Position numbers and translations under genes: made by a program
In this document: piece by piece, positions 9,274 through 18,488 of the stretch
Layout: every line of letters begins with the position of its first letter
How positions within the stretch are numbered: the stretch's first letter is position 1
Assembly: GCF_900176035.1 (NCBI RefSeq)
Contig: NZ_FWWT01000017.1
Coordinates: forward strand, 86,974-150,973
Source of the DNA: Desulfonispora thiosulfatigenes DSM 11270
Lineage (GTDB): Bacteria; Bacillota; Peptococcia; Peptococcales; Desulfonisporaceae
Length of the DNA stretch: 64,000 nucleotides
Direction: 5' to 3'
Notes under the pieces: generated by a model
Database searches by the model: none
What the model was told of the DNA's origin: nothing
Seen by the model: only the letters and a program-made list of their open reading frames with translations

Positions 9274-10290
9274 ATGATGGACTACCTAGGTTTTATGAAT
9301 AGTTTAAAAAGAGAAGTAATTTCACCTTTATATATTTTTGAAGGAACTGAAAAATTATTAATGAATCAAATGATAACCAAAGTAAAAGAAAAATTCCTAC
9401 CAGAAGAAGTTGAAGCGTTTAATTTTGACTATGTTGAAGGCGATAAAGTATCTTTAAAGCAAATAGTAGATTTAGCTAATACCATGCCGATAATGAGTGA
9501 TAAACGGATTGTTGTTATTGAAAATCCACCTTTTATAATGACCGTTAAAAACAAAGAGGAGAAAGGTGAAGAAAAGTTTTTACTAGAATACTTAAAAAAT
9601 CCTAATCTAAGTACGTGTTTAATTTTGAAAGTCATAGGAAAAGTAGATAAACGAAAAAAGATTTATAAAGAAATGCAGAGTATTGGACAGATTATTGATT
9701 TTCAAGGATTAAATAGAGAAAAAATGGAACAATGGATTTTGAATTATTTAAAACAAAGAAATGTGAAAATTGACGCAGAAGCTTTAAGCTATCTAATTAT
9801 AGTTGGAGGAGAGGGACTAGAATTTCTTACTAATGAGTTAGACAAGATAATCTTATATGTACAAGATGAAAAAATAACTTTAGATGTTGTCCAAAATTTA
9901 GTTGCTAAAACTTCTGAAATCAATATCTTTCATTTGATTGATAATATTGCTAATAAACAAGGTAAAAAAGCTTTAGAACAATTAAATATTAGTCTTTCTA
10001 TGGGAGAAGCACCTTTAAAATTAATTCATTTATTAGTAAGACAATTTAGAATGATAATTATAGCAAAGGACCTTTTGACCACTGGGTACTCTGAAAAACA
10101 AATCAGAGAAAAGTTAGAACAAGCTCCATTTATTGTTTCTAAGGTAATCGGACAAGGTCGGAAGTTTTCTATAGAGGAATTGATAATATCGCTTGAATAC
10201 TTATTGGACACAGAAACTAAATTAAAATCAAGTGGAGGTTTAACTCGGGAGCTTATGGAAAATCTAGTGATAAAGCTATGTTACCAATAA
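9274..10290 (+). CDS. holA: DNA polymerase III delta subunit
   Basis: 338-residue clamp-loader subunit that opens the beta sliding clamp. Recognised by the HolA family pattern: an N-terminal stretch PLYIFEGTEKLLMNQMI, the central NIFHLIDNIANKQGKKALEQL region and the C-terminal collar (LLDTETKLKSSGG near the end). Two in-frame ATGs are possible (9274 or 9277); AAGGAG at 9265-9270 favours the second. It follows dacF by 19 bases and converges on rpsT, the usual holA-rpsT neighbourhood of Firmicutes. Confidence 0.92.
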   Translation: MMDYLGFMNSLKREVISPLYIFEGTEKLLMNQMITKVKEKFLPEEVEAFNFDYVEGDKVSLKQIVDLANTMPIMSDKRIVVIENPPFIMTVKNKEEKGEEKFLLEYLKNPNLSTCLILKVIGKVDKRKKIYKEMQSIGQIIDFQGLNREKMEQWILNYLKQRNVKIDAEALSYLIIVGGEGLEFLTNELDKIILYVQDEKITLDVVQNLVAKTSEINIFHLIDNIANKQGKKALEQLNISLSMGEAPLKLIHLLVRQFRMIIIAKDLLTTGYSEKQIREKLEQAPFIVSKVIGQGRKFSIEELIISLEYLLDTETKLKSSGGLTRELMENLVIKLCYQ

Positions 10291-10317
10291 AAAAAAGTCG
10301 CCAATGGCGACTTTTTT
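10291..10317. terminator. Bidirectional terminator between holA and rpsT
   Basis: AAAAAAGTCGCC / GGCGACTTTTTT with a three-base loop (AAT). A run of A on one side and T on the other lets it work for both converging genes; it overlaps the rpsT stop codon. Confidence 0.9.
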
Positions 10318-10582
10318 AGCCTGCAATTTTATTGAACATTTTTGTAAGACGGGATTTTTTATTAGCAGCATTGTTTTTATGAAGAAGACCTTTGGAAGCT
10401 GCTTTATCAATAACCTTAACTGCGTTAGTAAGGGTAGCCTTTGCCTCATCAATACTTTTAGCGTCTATAGCTTTTTCAAAATTTTTGATAGCTGTTTTTA
10501 ATTTTGATTTAAACATTTTGTTTTTTAATGCACGCACTTGAGCTTTTTTAGCTCTTTTAATAGCTGACTTAATATTAGCCAC
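10316..10582 (-). CDS. rpsT: 30S ribosomal protein S20
   Basis: 88 residues beginning (M)ANIKSAIKRAKKAQ, the standard S20 N-terminus, highly basic and helical, binding 16S rRNA early in 30S assembly. The start is GTG at 10582, preceded by GGAGGTGA; the open frame extends further upstream but that part is leader. The leader between promoter (10648-10676) and start is about 60 bases. Confidence 0.96.
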   Translation of the reverse strand: MANIKSAIKRAKKAQVRALKNKMFKSKLKTAIKNFEKAIDAKSIDEAKATLTNAVKVIDKAASKGLLHKNNAANKKSRLTKMFNKIAG

Positions 10583-10647
10583 AATCGTCACCTCCTTCAA
10601 AGCAGACCGGAAGCCTTTTAATTTAGAATACAATTTCAACAAATTTT

Positions 10648-10676
10648 ATTTTATCATGCAAGTCCCTAAAATGCAA
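10648..10676 (-). promoter_or_regulatory. Promoter of rpsT
   Basis: Minus-strand TTGCAT (10671-10676), 17-base spacer, TAAAAT (10648-10653). Confidence 0.55.
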
Positions 10677-10750
10677 TATTACATATTTATTATAATTTAG
10701 GGAAAGATAAAATGAAACAAAATAAAATAACTTTAATTTAGGAGGTTAAA

Positions 10751-11080
10751 ATGATAAGTACAATTGTTAGATTTATTGTATCGGCTTTTGCAATTTTATT
10801 TACAAGTTGGTTATTACCTGGGGTAACTGTTAGTGGTTTTTGGGGTGCACTTATAGCTGCAGTTGTAATTGCAGGATTAGGATGGGGTGTAGAAAAACTA
10901 TTAGGAGAACACGTTTCCCCCGCTAGTAGGGGTTTAACTGGATTTGTAACAGCGGCAGTAGTGATTTATGTAGCACAAATGATTATTCCAAATCAACTTT
11001 CAGTATCACTTATTGGCGCAATGTTAGCAGCATTTGTTATTGGAATAATAGATTATTTTGTCCCGACAGCAATAAGATAA
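10751..11080 (+). CDS. Phage-holin-family (YvlD-like) small membrane protein
   Basis: 109 residues with four hydrophobic segments, of the family annotated as phage holin superfamily IV (PF04020; YvlD in Bacillus). The typical pattern is visible: ILFTSWLLPGVTVSGFWGALIAA and GIIDYFVPTAIR at the end. No phage genes are nearby, so the name reflects the family, not a prophage. AGGAGG is eight bases before the ATG. It sits where many Firmicutes carry gpr, between rpsT and spoIIP. Confidence 0.8.
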   Translation: MISTIVRFIVSAFAILFTSWLLPGVTVSGFWGALIAAVVIAGLGWGVEKLLGEHVSPASRGLTGFVTAAVVIYVAQMIIPNQLSVSLIGAMLAAFVIGIIDYFVPTAIR

Positions 11081-11141
11081 GGAATAACCTCTTTCTTTAG
11101 TTCATATATATTTATTAATGGATCTAAAGGGAGGGGTTATA

Positions 11142-12257
11142 TTGTTTTTTAGAACCCGTAAACTAATTTGGGGTAAATATCGGCATCGAAAAAATAGATA
11201 TTATACAAAGATATTTTTAGCCTTTTTTTTGCTATTATTATTTTTAACGGCTGGTTCATTCTGGAAAAATGCTGATAGCATAGAAGTAAGTACAAATAAT
11301 ACTAAAGATTCTGTAAGTAATTATGAAAAGGTTGAAAAAATATTAAACTTCGTAGGTATGAATGAAAGTGAGTTACGAGATATATTAGGACAGGGATGCC
11401 CTTTATTTATAGATAATGAAAAAGAAGGATCTGTTACTTTACTTAATTATTTTTCTGATAAGTTTATAAACATTACAGAGATATCAAAAAGTGAACCTAC
11501 TTCATATTTAAAATATCAATTAGCCTATCTTTCTAATGTAAGTCCGGTAGGAGTTCAAATGGTACATGGTGGTGAAGAAGACTTTTATTTAGAAACCCCA
11601 CCTGAATTAGAAGAGTGGAATTTTGAAGTAAAAAAAGACATATTACAAGTATTTGACAAGGATTCTGTGATACTATTATACAATACACATAATGCTGAAA
11701 ATTATAAGCCGGAAGCAGCTAAACTAGAAGGCCAAAATGCGGGAGTATTCAAAGTTGCACAAAGATTAAAACAAAAGCTTGAAGATGAATATGGTGCAAA
11801 AGTTGTTCAATCTGAAAATATTCATGATTATCCTGATTGGACTCGTTCATATATTGAATCTTTAAAAACTGCTCAACAGCTTTTAGGTGAAAATAAAAAT
11901 GCAAGCATGATGTTTGATATACATAGAGATGCGGGATATAAAAGTAAAGATCCAACAACTATAAATATTAATGGAAAAAATGCGGCTAAAATTTTACTGG
12001 TGATAGCAACTGAACATGAGAATTGGAAGAAAAATCTAGCTTTTGCTCAACAATTAGAAAGTAAGAGTAATGAGCTTTATCCTGGTTTAATCCGAGATAT
12101 TAGAATCAGGGATAATCGTAGATATAATCAACAACTACATCCACAAGCAGTACTCTTAGAATTTGGTTCGGATTTAAATACTTTAGATGAGGCCTTATAT
12201 AGTGCGGAATTACTTGCAGATATTATAGCAAATGTTGTAAAAAAACCAGAGAATTAG
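11142..12257 (+). CDS. spoIIP: Stage II sporulation protein P, peptidoglycan amidase/endopeptidase
   Basis: 371 residues. SpoIIP works with SpoIID and SpoIIM to degrade septal peptidoglycan during engulfment. A short basic N-terminus is followed by a membrane anchor (about 22-38), a variable stalk and the Amidase_3-like domain with zinc-ligand motifs NTHNAE (His183, Glu186), DIHRDA (His261) and LEFGSDLNTLDEA (Glu340 region). The frame opens at 11118 (ATG), but GGGAGGGG (11129-11136) stands immediately before TTG at 11142, so I prefer that start. The upstream position usually holds gpr in Bacillus; here there is a holin-like gene instead. Confidence 0.9.
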   Translation: MFFRTRKLIWGKYRHRKNRYYTKIFLAFFLLLLFLTAGSFWKNADSIEVSTNNTKDSVSNYEKVEKILNFVGMNESELRDILGQGCPLFIDNEKEGSVTLLNYFSDKFINITEISKSEPTSYLKYQLAYLSNVSPVGVQMVHGGEEDFYLETPPELEEWNFEVKKDILQVFDKDSVILLYNTHNAENYKPEAAKLEGQNAGVFKVAQRLKQKLEDEYGAKVVQSENIHDYPDWTRSYIESLKTAQQLLGENKNASMMFDIHRDAGYKSKDPTTININGKNAAKILLVIATEHENWKKNLAFAQQLESKSNELYPGLIRDIRIRDNRRYNQQLHPQAVLLEFGSDLNTLDEALYSAELLADIIANVVKKPEN

Positions 12258-12259
12258 TA

Positions 12260-12310
12260 TAACCCCTAACAAGTGTGGTAACGCTATTACCATAACTATT
12301 TAGGGGGTTA
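12260..12310 (+). promoter_or_regulatory. Hairpin enclosing the Shine-Dalgarno of the next gene
   Basis: Outer arms TAACCCCTAA (12260-12269) and TTAGGGGGTTA (12300-12310) pair with one bulged G; an inner stem TGGTAA/TTACCA (12276-12281/12287-12292) closes a five-base loop. No T-run follows, so it is a poor terminator. The right outer arm contains AGGGGG, the ribosome site of the ATG at 12314, which would be hidden in the folded RNA. Confidence 0.55.
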
Positions 12311-12313
12311 ATC

Positions 12314-12682
12314 ATGACTATTAAAAACTATTTTTCGGTAACTATGATTACTATTATGTTTATTTTATTGATTATTCTAGGAAGTAATTTGTCAATTATT
12401 AGATTATCCCAAATTACAGGAAAAAACATTATACCACCTTTTTATATTGAAAATATGGGACAGGAGAAATTACAAATAAATATAATTGGAGAAAGTTATA
12501 ATTTTACCCTCAGTAAAACTAATGATTTTATGGTTAATATTAAAATTTATATACAAAATTTTATAAGTACGGTAAAATTTATAATGATTCCTAGATTAGA
12601 GTACTTATTAACTTTATGGATTAAGGGTGTACAAAAGTTCTTAAGCGATTTTAACGGATATCTAAACATATTATTAAGATGA
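12314..12682 (+). CDS. Hypothetical protein, N-terminal membrane anchor
   Basis: 122 residues, not recognised. One strong membrane segment (about 9-28, IMFILLIILGSNLSII) is followed by a short predicted extracytoplasmic part, mostly beta-like and hydrophobic, without cysteines or catalytic motifs. It lies between spoIIP and murJ; its stop overlaps the longest murJ frame. Its ribosome site lies inside a hairpin (12260-12310). Position next to spoIIP suggests, but does not show, an envelope or sporulation role. Confidence 0.55.
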   Translation: MTIKNYFSVTMITIMFILLIILGSNLSIIRLSQITGKNIIPPFYIENMGQEKLQINIIGESYNFTLSKTNDFMVNIKIYIQNFISTVKFIMIPRLEYLLTLWIKGVQKFLSDFNGYLNILLR

Positions 12683-12696
12683 AAAAGGTGAATCAA

Positions 12697-14265
12697 ATGG
12701 CTGAAAGTCAGCAAAAGGGAGTATTTAAGGCAGCAGGGTTACTTATGGTAGCCATGTTTTTATCACGTATATTTGGTTATGTCAGAGATGTAGTTATTTA
12801 TACTAAATTTGGTCAAAACTATTTAACAGACGCTTATAATGCAGCATTTTCTATCCCGGATTTTTTATATTACTTATTAGTAGGTGGAGCATTGAGCTCT
12901 GCCTTTATCCCTGTCTTTTCAAGTTACATCGCAACGAAAAGAGAAGAAGATGGTTGGATAGTAGCAAGTACAGTGTTTAACCTAGTGCTAATCCTTATGA
13001 CCATAGGTATTACAATTGGAATTATTTTCACACCACAGTTAATTAATATCTTAGTTCCAGGGTTTGATGCCAAAGGGTTAGCTTATACTGTATTACTTAC
13101 AAGAATAATGTTTGCTCAAAGCTTTATTATGGCACTTAATGGAATAAGTCAAGGGATTTTACATTCTTACAAGCATTTTTTCTCCCCTGCACTAGGATCA
13201 GTTTTATATAACTTTAGTATTGTTATAGTAGGGGTATTATTATCTAAAAGATTTAGCATCATGGGTTTTTCAATTGGAGTAGTATTTGGTGCTTTTCTTA
13301 GTTTAGCGGTACAAATACCGGCACTTATAAAAGTAGGACTTAAATATAAACCAGTTATAGATTTAAAGCATCCAGGGGTAAAAAAGATTCTAGCACTTAT
13401 TTTGCCTGTACTAATTGGATTATCAGTGACGCATGTTAATCTTTTTATTAATCAAAATTTAGCTTCAAGCCTGCCTTCTGGAATGATTTCAGCAATGCGA
13501 GCTGCCCAAAGAATAATGCAACTACCCGTTGGTATTTTTGGTGTAGCAGTAGCAGTAGCAGTTTTTCCAACCTTAACAGGACAAGCAGCTAATAAGCAAA
13601 CTAAAGAGTTTAAAGATACTATGTCTTTAGGGGTTAGGACGATAATATTTATAACACTTCCTTCTGCTGTAGGTATAATTGCTCTAAGAATGCCTATAGT
13701 TAGGGCAATGTTTGAACAAGGACAATTTACAGAGGCAAACACTATAGCCACTACATATGCTTTATTCTTTTATTCTTTGGGACTTATTGGGTATTCTGCT
13801 CAGCAAGTATTAAATAGGGTTTTTTATGCTATTCAAGATACGAAAACTCCTGTAATCGCAGGTATTATCACTATACTTGTTAATATTGTGTTAAACTTTA
13901 TTTTAATTAAGCCTTTAGCTCATGGAGGTTTAGCTCTAGCATATTCAATAGCAGGACTTGTAAACATGATATTATTATTATATTTATTAAGAGTGAAAAT
14001 AGGAAAGATAGATGGGACCAAAATGCTTGTTTCATTTATGAAAACATTAATTGCTTCTTTGTTTATGGGGCTAATAGTGTATCTGGCGTCTATTTTTATG
14101 GAACATAGTTTAGATATGAGCTTAAAACTTAATCAAATTTTACAAGTTTTAATTTCTATTGGGATAGGTACAATTGTTTATATTATTGTTGCGAATTTAA
14201 TGAAAATGGAGGAAGCAAATATGGCCTCTAAAATTATTATGAAACGTTTTAAAAAGAAAAGATAA
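12697..14265 (+). CDS. murJ: Lipid II flippase MurJ
   Basis: 522 residues (528 if ATG 12679 is used). MOP-superfamily flippase moving lipid-linked peptidoglycan precursor across the membrane. Family hallmarks: AMFLSRIFGYVRDVVI near the N-terminus, AYNAAFSIPDFLYYLL, GALSSAFIPVF, and about fourteen membrane helices. The ATG at 12697 (MAESQQKG) has AAAGGTG seven bases upstream; ATG 12679 overlaps the previous stop and is the alternative. Confidence 0.93.
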   Translation: MAESQQKGVFKAAGLLMVAMFLSRIFGYVRDVVIYTKFGQNYLTDAYNAAFSIPDFLYYLLVGGALSSAFIPVFSSYIATKREEDGWIVASTVFNLVLILMTIGITIGIIFTPQLINILVPGFDAKGLAYTVLLTRIMFAQSFIMALNGISQGILHSYKHFFSPALGSVLYNFSIVIVGVLLSKRFSIMGFSIGVVFGAFLSLAVQIPALIKVGLKYKPVIDLKHPGVKKILALILPVLIGLSVTHVNLFINQNLASSLPSGMISAMRAAQRIMQLPVGIFGVAVAVAVFPTLTGQAANKQTKEFKDTMSLGVRTIIFITLPSAVGIIALRMPIVRAMFEQGQFTEANTIATTYALFFYSLGLIGYSAQQVLNRVFYAIQDTKTPVIAGIITILVNIVLNFILIKPLAHGGLALAYSIAGLVNMILLLYLLRVKIGKIDGTKMLVSFMKTLIASLFMGLIVYLASIFMEHSLDMSLKLNQILQVLISIGIGTIVYIIVANLMKMEEANMASKIIMKRFKKKR

Positions 14266-14342
14266 GTCTTTTCTAGGAAGTAATAGTGAATTTTGTTATA
14301 ATATCCTGTAATGCTATAGGTAATATGTAAGGGGGAAAATTT

Positions 14343-16142
14343 GTGAGGCAAGATCGTATAAGGAATTTTTGTATTATTGCACATATTGATCATGGAAAAT
14401 CTACATTAGCGGATAGATTATTAGAATATACTGGTGCGTTATCACAAAGAGAAATGACAACGCAATTTCTAGACAATATGGACTTAGAAAAAGAAAGAGG
14501 CATTACGATTAAGCTACAAACAGTTAGGCTTAATTATAAAGCAAAAGATGGACAAGAATATGCCCTGAATTTAATAGATACTCCTGGTCATGTGGACTTT
14601 TCTTATGAGGTTTCTCGTAGTCTAGCTGCATGTGAAGGGGCTATTTTAGTAGTAGATGCCGCCCAGGGAATAGAAGCACAAACCTTAGCCAACGTTTACT
14701 TAGCCCTAGAAAGTGATTTAGAGATTATTCCTGTTATTAATAAAATAGATTTGCCAAGTGCTGAACCAGAACGAGTACGCCAAGAAATCGAAGATGTAAT
14801 TGGAATAGATGCTAGCGAATCTATTCTTTGCTCAGCTAAGGCTGGTATAGGGATAGAAGATATTTTAGAATCTATTGTTGAAAAAATCCCAGCACCTATG
14901 GGAAATGAAAAAGAACCATTAAAAGCACTTATTTTTGATTCGAACTATGATAGCTATCGTGGTGCTATGTCATATATCCGAATTTTAGAAGGTACATTGA
15001 AAAAGGGTATGAAAATTCAAATGATGTCAACTGGTAAAAGTTTTGATGTTACTGATGTTGGGGTGTTTTCTCCTCAAATGACATTTTTAGAAGAACTAAC
15101 TCCCGGAGAAGTTGGTTTTGTCGGAGCTAGTATTAAAAATGTAAAGGACACTCAAGTCGGAGATACTATAACAGATGCTAATAATCCAGCAACTGAACCT
15201 TTAGCTGGTTATCGTAAAGCAACATCTATGGTTTTTTGTGGATTATATCCTGTAGAAAATTCCGAGTATGTAAATTTAAGAGATGCCCTTGATAAACTAC
15301 AATTAAATGATGCATCTTTAACCTTTGAAGCTGAAACTTCAATTGCATTAGGATTCGGATTTAGATGTGGGTTTTTAGGATTACTGCATATGGAAATAAT
15401 TCAAGAGAGATTAGAAAGAGAATATGGTATTGAATTAGTAGTTACAGCTCCTAGTGTTATTTATAAAATAACTAAAACTAATGGAGAGGTAATCATGGTG
15501 GATAACCCTGCAAACTTACCAGCTCCCCAAGTTATAGATATTTTAGAAGAACCAATTGTTCAGTCTTCAATTATGGTTCCTAATGATTATGTGGGTGCAG
15601 TAATGGAGTTAGCCCAAGAGAAGAGGGGCATCTTCATAGACATGCAGTATTTAGCTGAAAATAGAGTTCAACTTAAATATGATTTACCATTAAATGAAAT
15701 AGTTTATGACTTTTTCGACCAATTAAAAACAAGAACTAAAGGATATGCCTCTTTAGATTATGAAATGAAAGGCTATCTAGCATCTAACTTAGTTAAATTA
15801 GATGTTTTAGTTAATACAGAAGTAGTTGATGCACTTTCGTGTATTGTTCATAAAGATAAAGCATATGCCAGAGGCAAGGCTTTAGTAGCTAAATTAAGAC
15901 AATTAATACCACGTCAAATGTTTGAAGTACCTATTCAAGCGGCTATTGGTAATAAGGTAATTGCTAGAGAAACAATAAAGGCTCTCAGAAAGAGTGTATT
16001 AGATAAATGTTATGGTGGAGATATAACTCGTAAAAGAAAGCTTCTTGAAAAACAAAAAGAAGGTAAAAAAAGAATGAAGCAAGTGGGTAATGTTGAGATA
16101 CCACAAGAGGCATTTATGGCTGTATTAAGTCTAGAAGAATAG
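14343..16142 (+). CDS. lepA: Elongation factor 4 (LepA), back-translocating GTPase
   Basis: 599 residues, standard length. Ribosome-binding translational GTPase. G1 [14 protein letters not shown], switch/G2 ERGITIK, G3 DTPGHVDF and G4 NKIDLP are all present, followed by EF-Tu-like domain II, two EF-G-like domains and the LepA-specific C-terminal domain ending [15 protein letters not shown]. The start is GTG with AAGGGGGA eight bases upstream. lepA-hemW forms one transcription unit (11-base gap), ended by a terminator at 17298. Confidence 0.98.
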   Translation: MRQDRIRNFCIIAHIDHGKSTLADRLLEYTGALSQREMTTQFLDNMDLEKERGITIKLQTVRLNYKAKDGQEYALNLIDTPGHVDFSYEVSRSLAACEGAILVVDAAQGIEAQTLANVYLALESDLEIIPVINKIDLPSAEPERVRQEIEDVIGIDASESILCSAKAGIGIEDILESIVEKIPAPMGNEKEPLKALIFDSNYDSYRGAMSYIRILEGTLKKGMKIQMMSTGKSFDVTDVGVFSPQMTFLEELTPGEVGFVGASIKNVKDTQVGDTITDANNPATEPLAGYRKATSMVFCGLYPVENSEYVNLRDALDKLQLNDASLTFEAETSIALGFGFRCGFLGLLHMEIIQERLEREYGIELVVTAPSVIYKITKTNGEVIMVDNPANLPAPQVIDILEEPIVQSSIMVPNDYVGAVMELAQEKRGIFIDMQYLAENRVQLKYDLPLNEIVYDFFDQLKTRTKGYASLDYEMKGYLASNLVKLDVLVNTEVVDALSCIVHKDKAYARGKALVAKLRQLIPRQMFEVPIQAAIGNKVIARETIKALRKSVLDKCYGGDITRKRKLLEKQKEGKKRMKQVGNVEIPQEAFMAVLSLEE

Positions 16143-16153
16143 GATGTGAAGTT

Positions 16154-17290
16154 ATGGCCAAATCTTTATATATTCATATCCCATTTTGCGAAAGTAAATG
16201 TAATTACTGTGATTTTTTAAGTTACCCTAGCTGTGACAATGAGATTAAAACAAGATATGTAAAAGCACTTGAAAAAGAAATAACACTTACAAACAATAAA
16301 AGTAGTACTCCACTAAAATCTGTTTTTTTTGGTGGAGGTACTCCTACTTCTCTATCAGGTAGTAGTTTTTGTACTTTAATGGATACCATAAAAAAAAATT
16401 ATTATGTAAATCAGCAAACAGAGATAACTACAGAAGCAAATCCGGAAACAGTGGATTATACTAAACTATGTATGTTAAAAGACTCTGGAATAAATAGAGT
16501 ATCTTTTGGAGTGCAAACCTTTGATGAGGAATTATTAAAGAGTATTGGAAGAATCCATTCAGCCAAAACTGTTTATAAAAGTTATGGTACTGCTAGAAAA
16601 GCAGGATTTTTAAATGTAAATTTAGATTTAATGTATGGTCTTCCTGAACAAAGTCTTAAAAAATGGGAGCATACATTATTAGAAACCTTAGCTTTAGAAC
16701 CAGAACATATCTCGTTATACCAACTTAAAATCGAAGAAACAACCCCTCTAGGAAAAGAGCTACAAAAAGGAAAGATAGAAATATTTGATGATGAAATAGC
16801 CTTAGAAATGTATAAGATGGCAAGAGCTTATTTGGGGGAAAAAGGATATAAACAATATGAAATCTCAAATTTTGCAAAACCAGGCTATGAATGTAAGCAC
16901 AATAAAACATATTGGTTAAATGAACCATATATTGGTATAGGACTAGGAGCATGTTCTTATAAATCCCCTACTAGAAAAATCAATGTAGGAGGATTAGAAG
17001 AATACTTAGAAAACCTAGAAAATAATCAATTACCTTTTTATGAAGAAGACATCCATGATAAGAAAATAGAAATGTCAGAAACTGTTTTTATGGGCTTAAG
17101 ATTAACCGAAGGTGTTAGCTTAGACCAGTTTGAGAATAGATTTGGTGAAAAATTAGAAATTGTTTTTAAAAGGGCAATTAATAAATGCATAAGTCTAGGT
17201 TTAATAGAGCTAAACCCAGAAAGAATAAGGCTTACAGATAAAGGACTATATATTGGCAATTTAGTTTTTGAAGAATTTTTACTTAAATAA
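16154..17290 (+). CDS. hemW: Radical SAM heme chaperone HemW
   Basis: 378 residues. The radical SAM motif is CESKCNYCDF near residue 13 (CxxxCxxC plus the fourth Cys-like region), then GGGTPTSL and ITTEANPETV. HemW inserts heme into client proteins; the family was formerly called oxygen-independent coproporphyrinogen oxidase, but the extra N-terminal residues needed for that activity are absent. It follows lepA directly as in most Firmicutes. Confidence 0.93.
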   Translation: MAKSLYIHIPFCESKCNYCDFLSYPSCDNEIKTRYVKALEKEITLTNNKSSTPLKSVFFGGGTPTSLSGSSFCTLMDTIKKNYYVNQQTEITTEANPETVDYTKLCMLKDSGINRVSFGVQTFDEELLKSIGRIHSAKTVYKSYGTARKAGFLNVNLDLMYGLPEQSLKKWEHTLLETLALEPEHISLYQLKIEETTPLGKELQKGKIEIFDDEIALEMYKMARAYLGEKGYKQYEISNFAKPGYECKHNKTYWLNEPYIGIGLGACSYKSPTRKINVGGLEEYLENLENNQLPFYEEDIHDKKIEMSETVFMGLRLTEGVSLDQFENRFGEKLEIVFKRAINKCISLGLIELNPERIRLTDKGLYIGNLVFEEFLLK

Positions 17291-17297
17291 GTGAAGA

Positions 17298-17333
17298 ATC
17301 ATTGACATTTTCATAGGTTAATGATATTTTTTT
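17298..17333 (+). terminator. Terminator after hemW
   Basis: ATCATTGAC (17298-17306) pairs with GTTAATGAT (17317-17325) with one G-T pair, then ATTTTTTT. TTGACA at 17302-17307 within it could also be the -35 box for hrcA, with TATTTT 17 bases later. Confidence 0.65.
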
Positions 17334-17341
17334 ATTATAAA

Positions 17342-17368
17342 TTAGCACTCAACAAAGGAGAGTGCTAA
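17342..17368 (+). promoter_or_regulatory. CIRCE operator (HrcA binding site)
   Basis: TTAGCACTC (17342-17350), nine bases, GAGTGCTAA (17360-17368): an exact copy of the CIRCE inverted repeat. HrcA binds it to repress heat-shock operons. It lies just before hrcA and therefore heads the hrcA-chaperonin-grpE-dnaK-dnaJ cluster. Confidence 0.97.
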
Positions 17369-17388
17369 CAAAACAAAGGGTGGATGAA

Positions 17389-18411
17389 ATGGAATTGGAT
17401 GCTCGCAAGAGGAAAATACTCGAAGCAGTAATCGTTGATTATATCTCTACTGCTGAACCTGTAGGTTCCCGAACCATTTCGAAAAAGTATGAATTAGGGG
17501 TTAGTCCAGCTACTGTTCGAAATGAGATGGCGGATTTAGAAGAACTAGGTCTTTTGGAACAACCTCATACTTCTGCTGGGAGAATTCCATCTGATTTAGG
17601 TTATAGGTATTATGTTGATTGTTTAATGAGAAAAGTAGCTATAGAAGATAAATTAAAAGATACCATTAGAGAAAGCTTTGGTGTGAAGGCTAAGCAAATC
17701 GAAGATATTATTAAACACACTAGTAAAACTTTGTCGACCATGACTAATTATACATCTCTAGTAATAGCTCCTAAGGCAGGCAGTAATTCTTTACAAATGA
17801 TTCAGTTAATTTTCATTGAACCAGGTAAGGCTTTAATTGTAATTATTACTGATGGTGGTAGAGTTGAAAATAAATTTATCGAAATTCCTCAATCTGTTAC
17901 TAAAGAGGATCTTGATATAGTTTCAATGTGTTTAAATCAAAAGCTAAAAGGTTTAACATTGGAGGATTGGGATAAAAATATTTTAAAAGAATTACAGTTA
18001 AATTTAATAAAACAACAAAAGGTTTATACTAAGGCAATTGACTTATTGGATAGTATTTTAAATACCCATACGGAAAATAAAATTTATTTAGGTGGAGCTT
18101 TAAATATTTTAAATCAACCTGAATTTATGGATGTAGATAAGGCTCGTAGCCTCTTGACTTTACTAGAGCAAGAAGAAGAACTAAATAAGGTGATGAAAAA
18201 TAATCTTGAAGAAGGTGTAGCAGTCAAGATTGGGACAGAAAATGACTGTGAAGGCATTAAAGATTGTAGCTTAATAACAGCAACTTATAAACTTAATGGC
18301 AATGTAATGGGGACGATAGGAGTATTAGGACCGACAAGAATGCAATATTCTCATGTTGTATCAATAGTTGATTATTTAACCCAAGTTTTATCCCGACTTA
18401 TATTAAAGTGA
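17389..18411 (+). CDS. hrcA: Heat-inducible transcription repressor HrcA
   Basis: 340 residues. N-terminal winged helix (MELDARKRKILEAVIVDYI, then PVGSRTISKKYELGVSPATV) followed by the GAF-like dimerisation region. Represses its own operon through the CIRCE at 17342. The frame opens at GTG 17362, inside CIRCE, but the ATG at 17389 with AAAGGGTGG just upstream restores the usual length and N-terminus. In the family HrcA folding depends on GroEL; here the adjacent Hsp60 gene is of archaeal type. Confidence 0.95.
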   Translation: MELDARKRKILEAVIVDYISTAEPVGSRTISKKYELGVSPATVRNEMADLEELGLLEQPHTSAGRIPSDLGYRYYVDCLMRKVAIEDKLKDTIRESFGVKAKQIEDIIKHTSKTLSTMTNYTSLVIAPKAGSNSLQMIQLIFIEPGKALIVIITDGGRVENKFIEIPQSVTKEDLDIVSMCLNQKLKGLTLEDWDKNILKELQLNLIKQQKVYTKAIDLLDSILNTHTENKIYLGGALNILNQPEFMDVDKARSLLTLLEQEEELNKVMKNNLEEGVAVKIGTENDCEGIKDCSLITATYKLNGNVMGTIGVLGPTRMQYSHVVSIVDYLTQVLSRLILK

Positions 18412-18488
18412 AACAAGTGCATCTTTTTGGTATAAGTGGGAGAATATACATTAGATAAAAGTGGATAAAAATTTAGGAGGTAGTAGTT

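Noticed and set aside
10751..11080. Prophage holin as a sign of an integrated phage
   Set aside because: No lysin, capsid, integrase or attachment repeats nearby; the family occurs widely in chromosomes.
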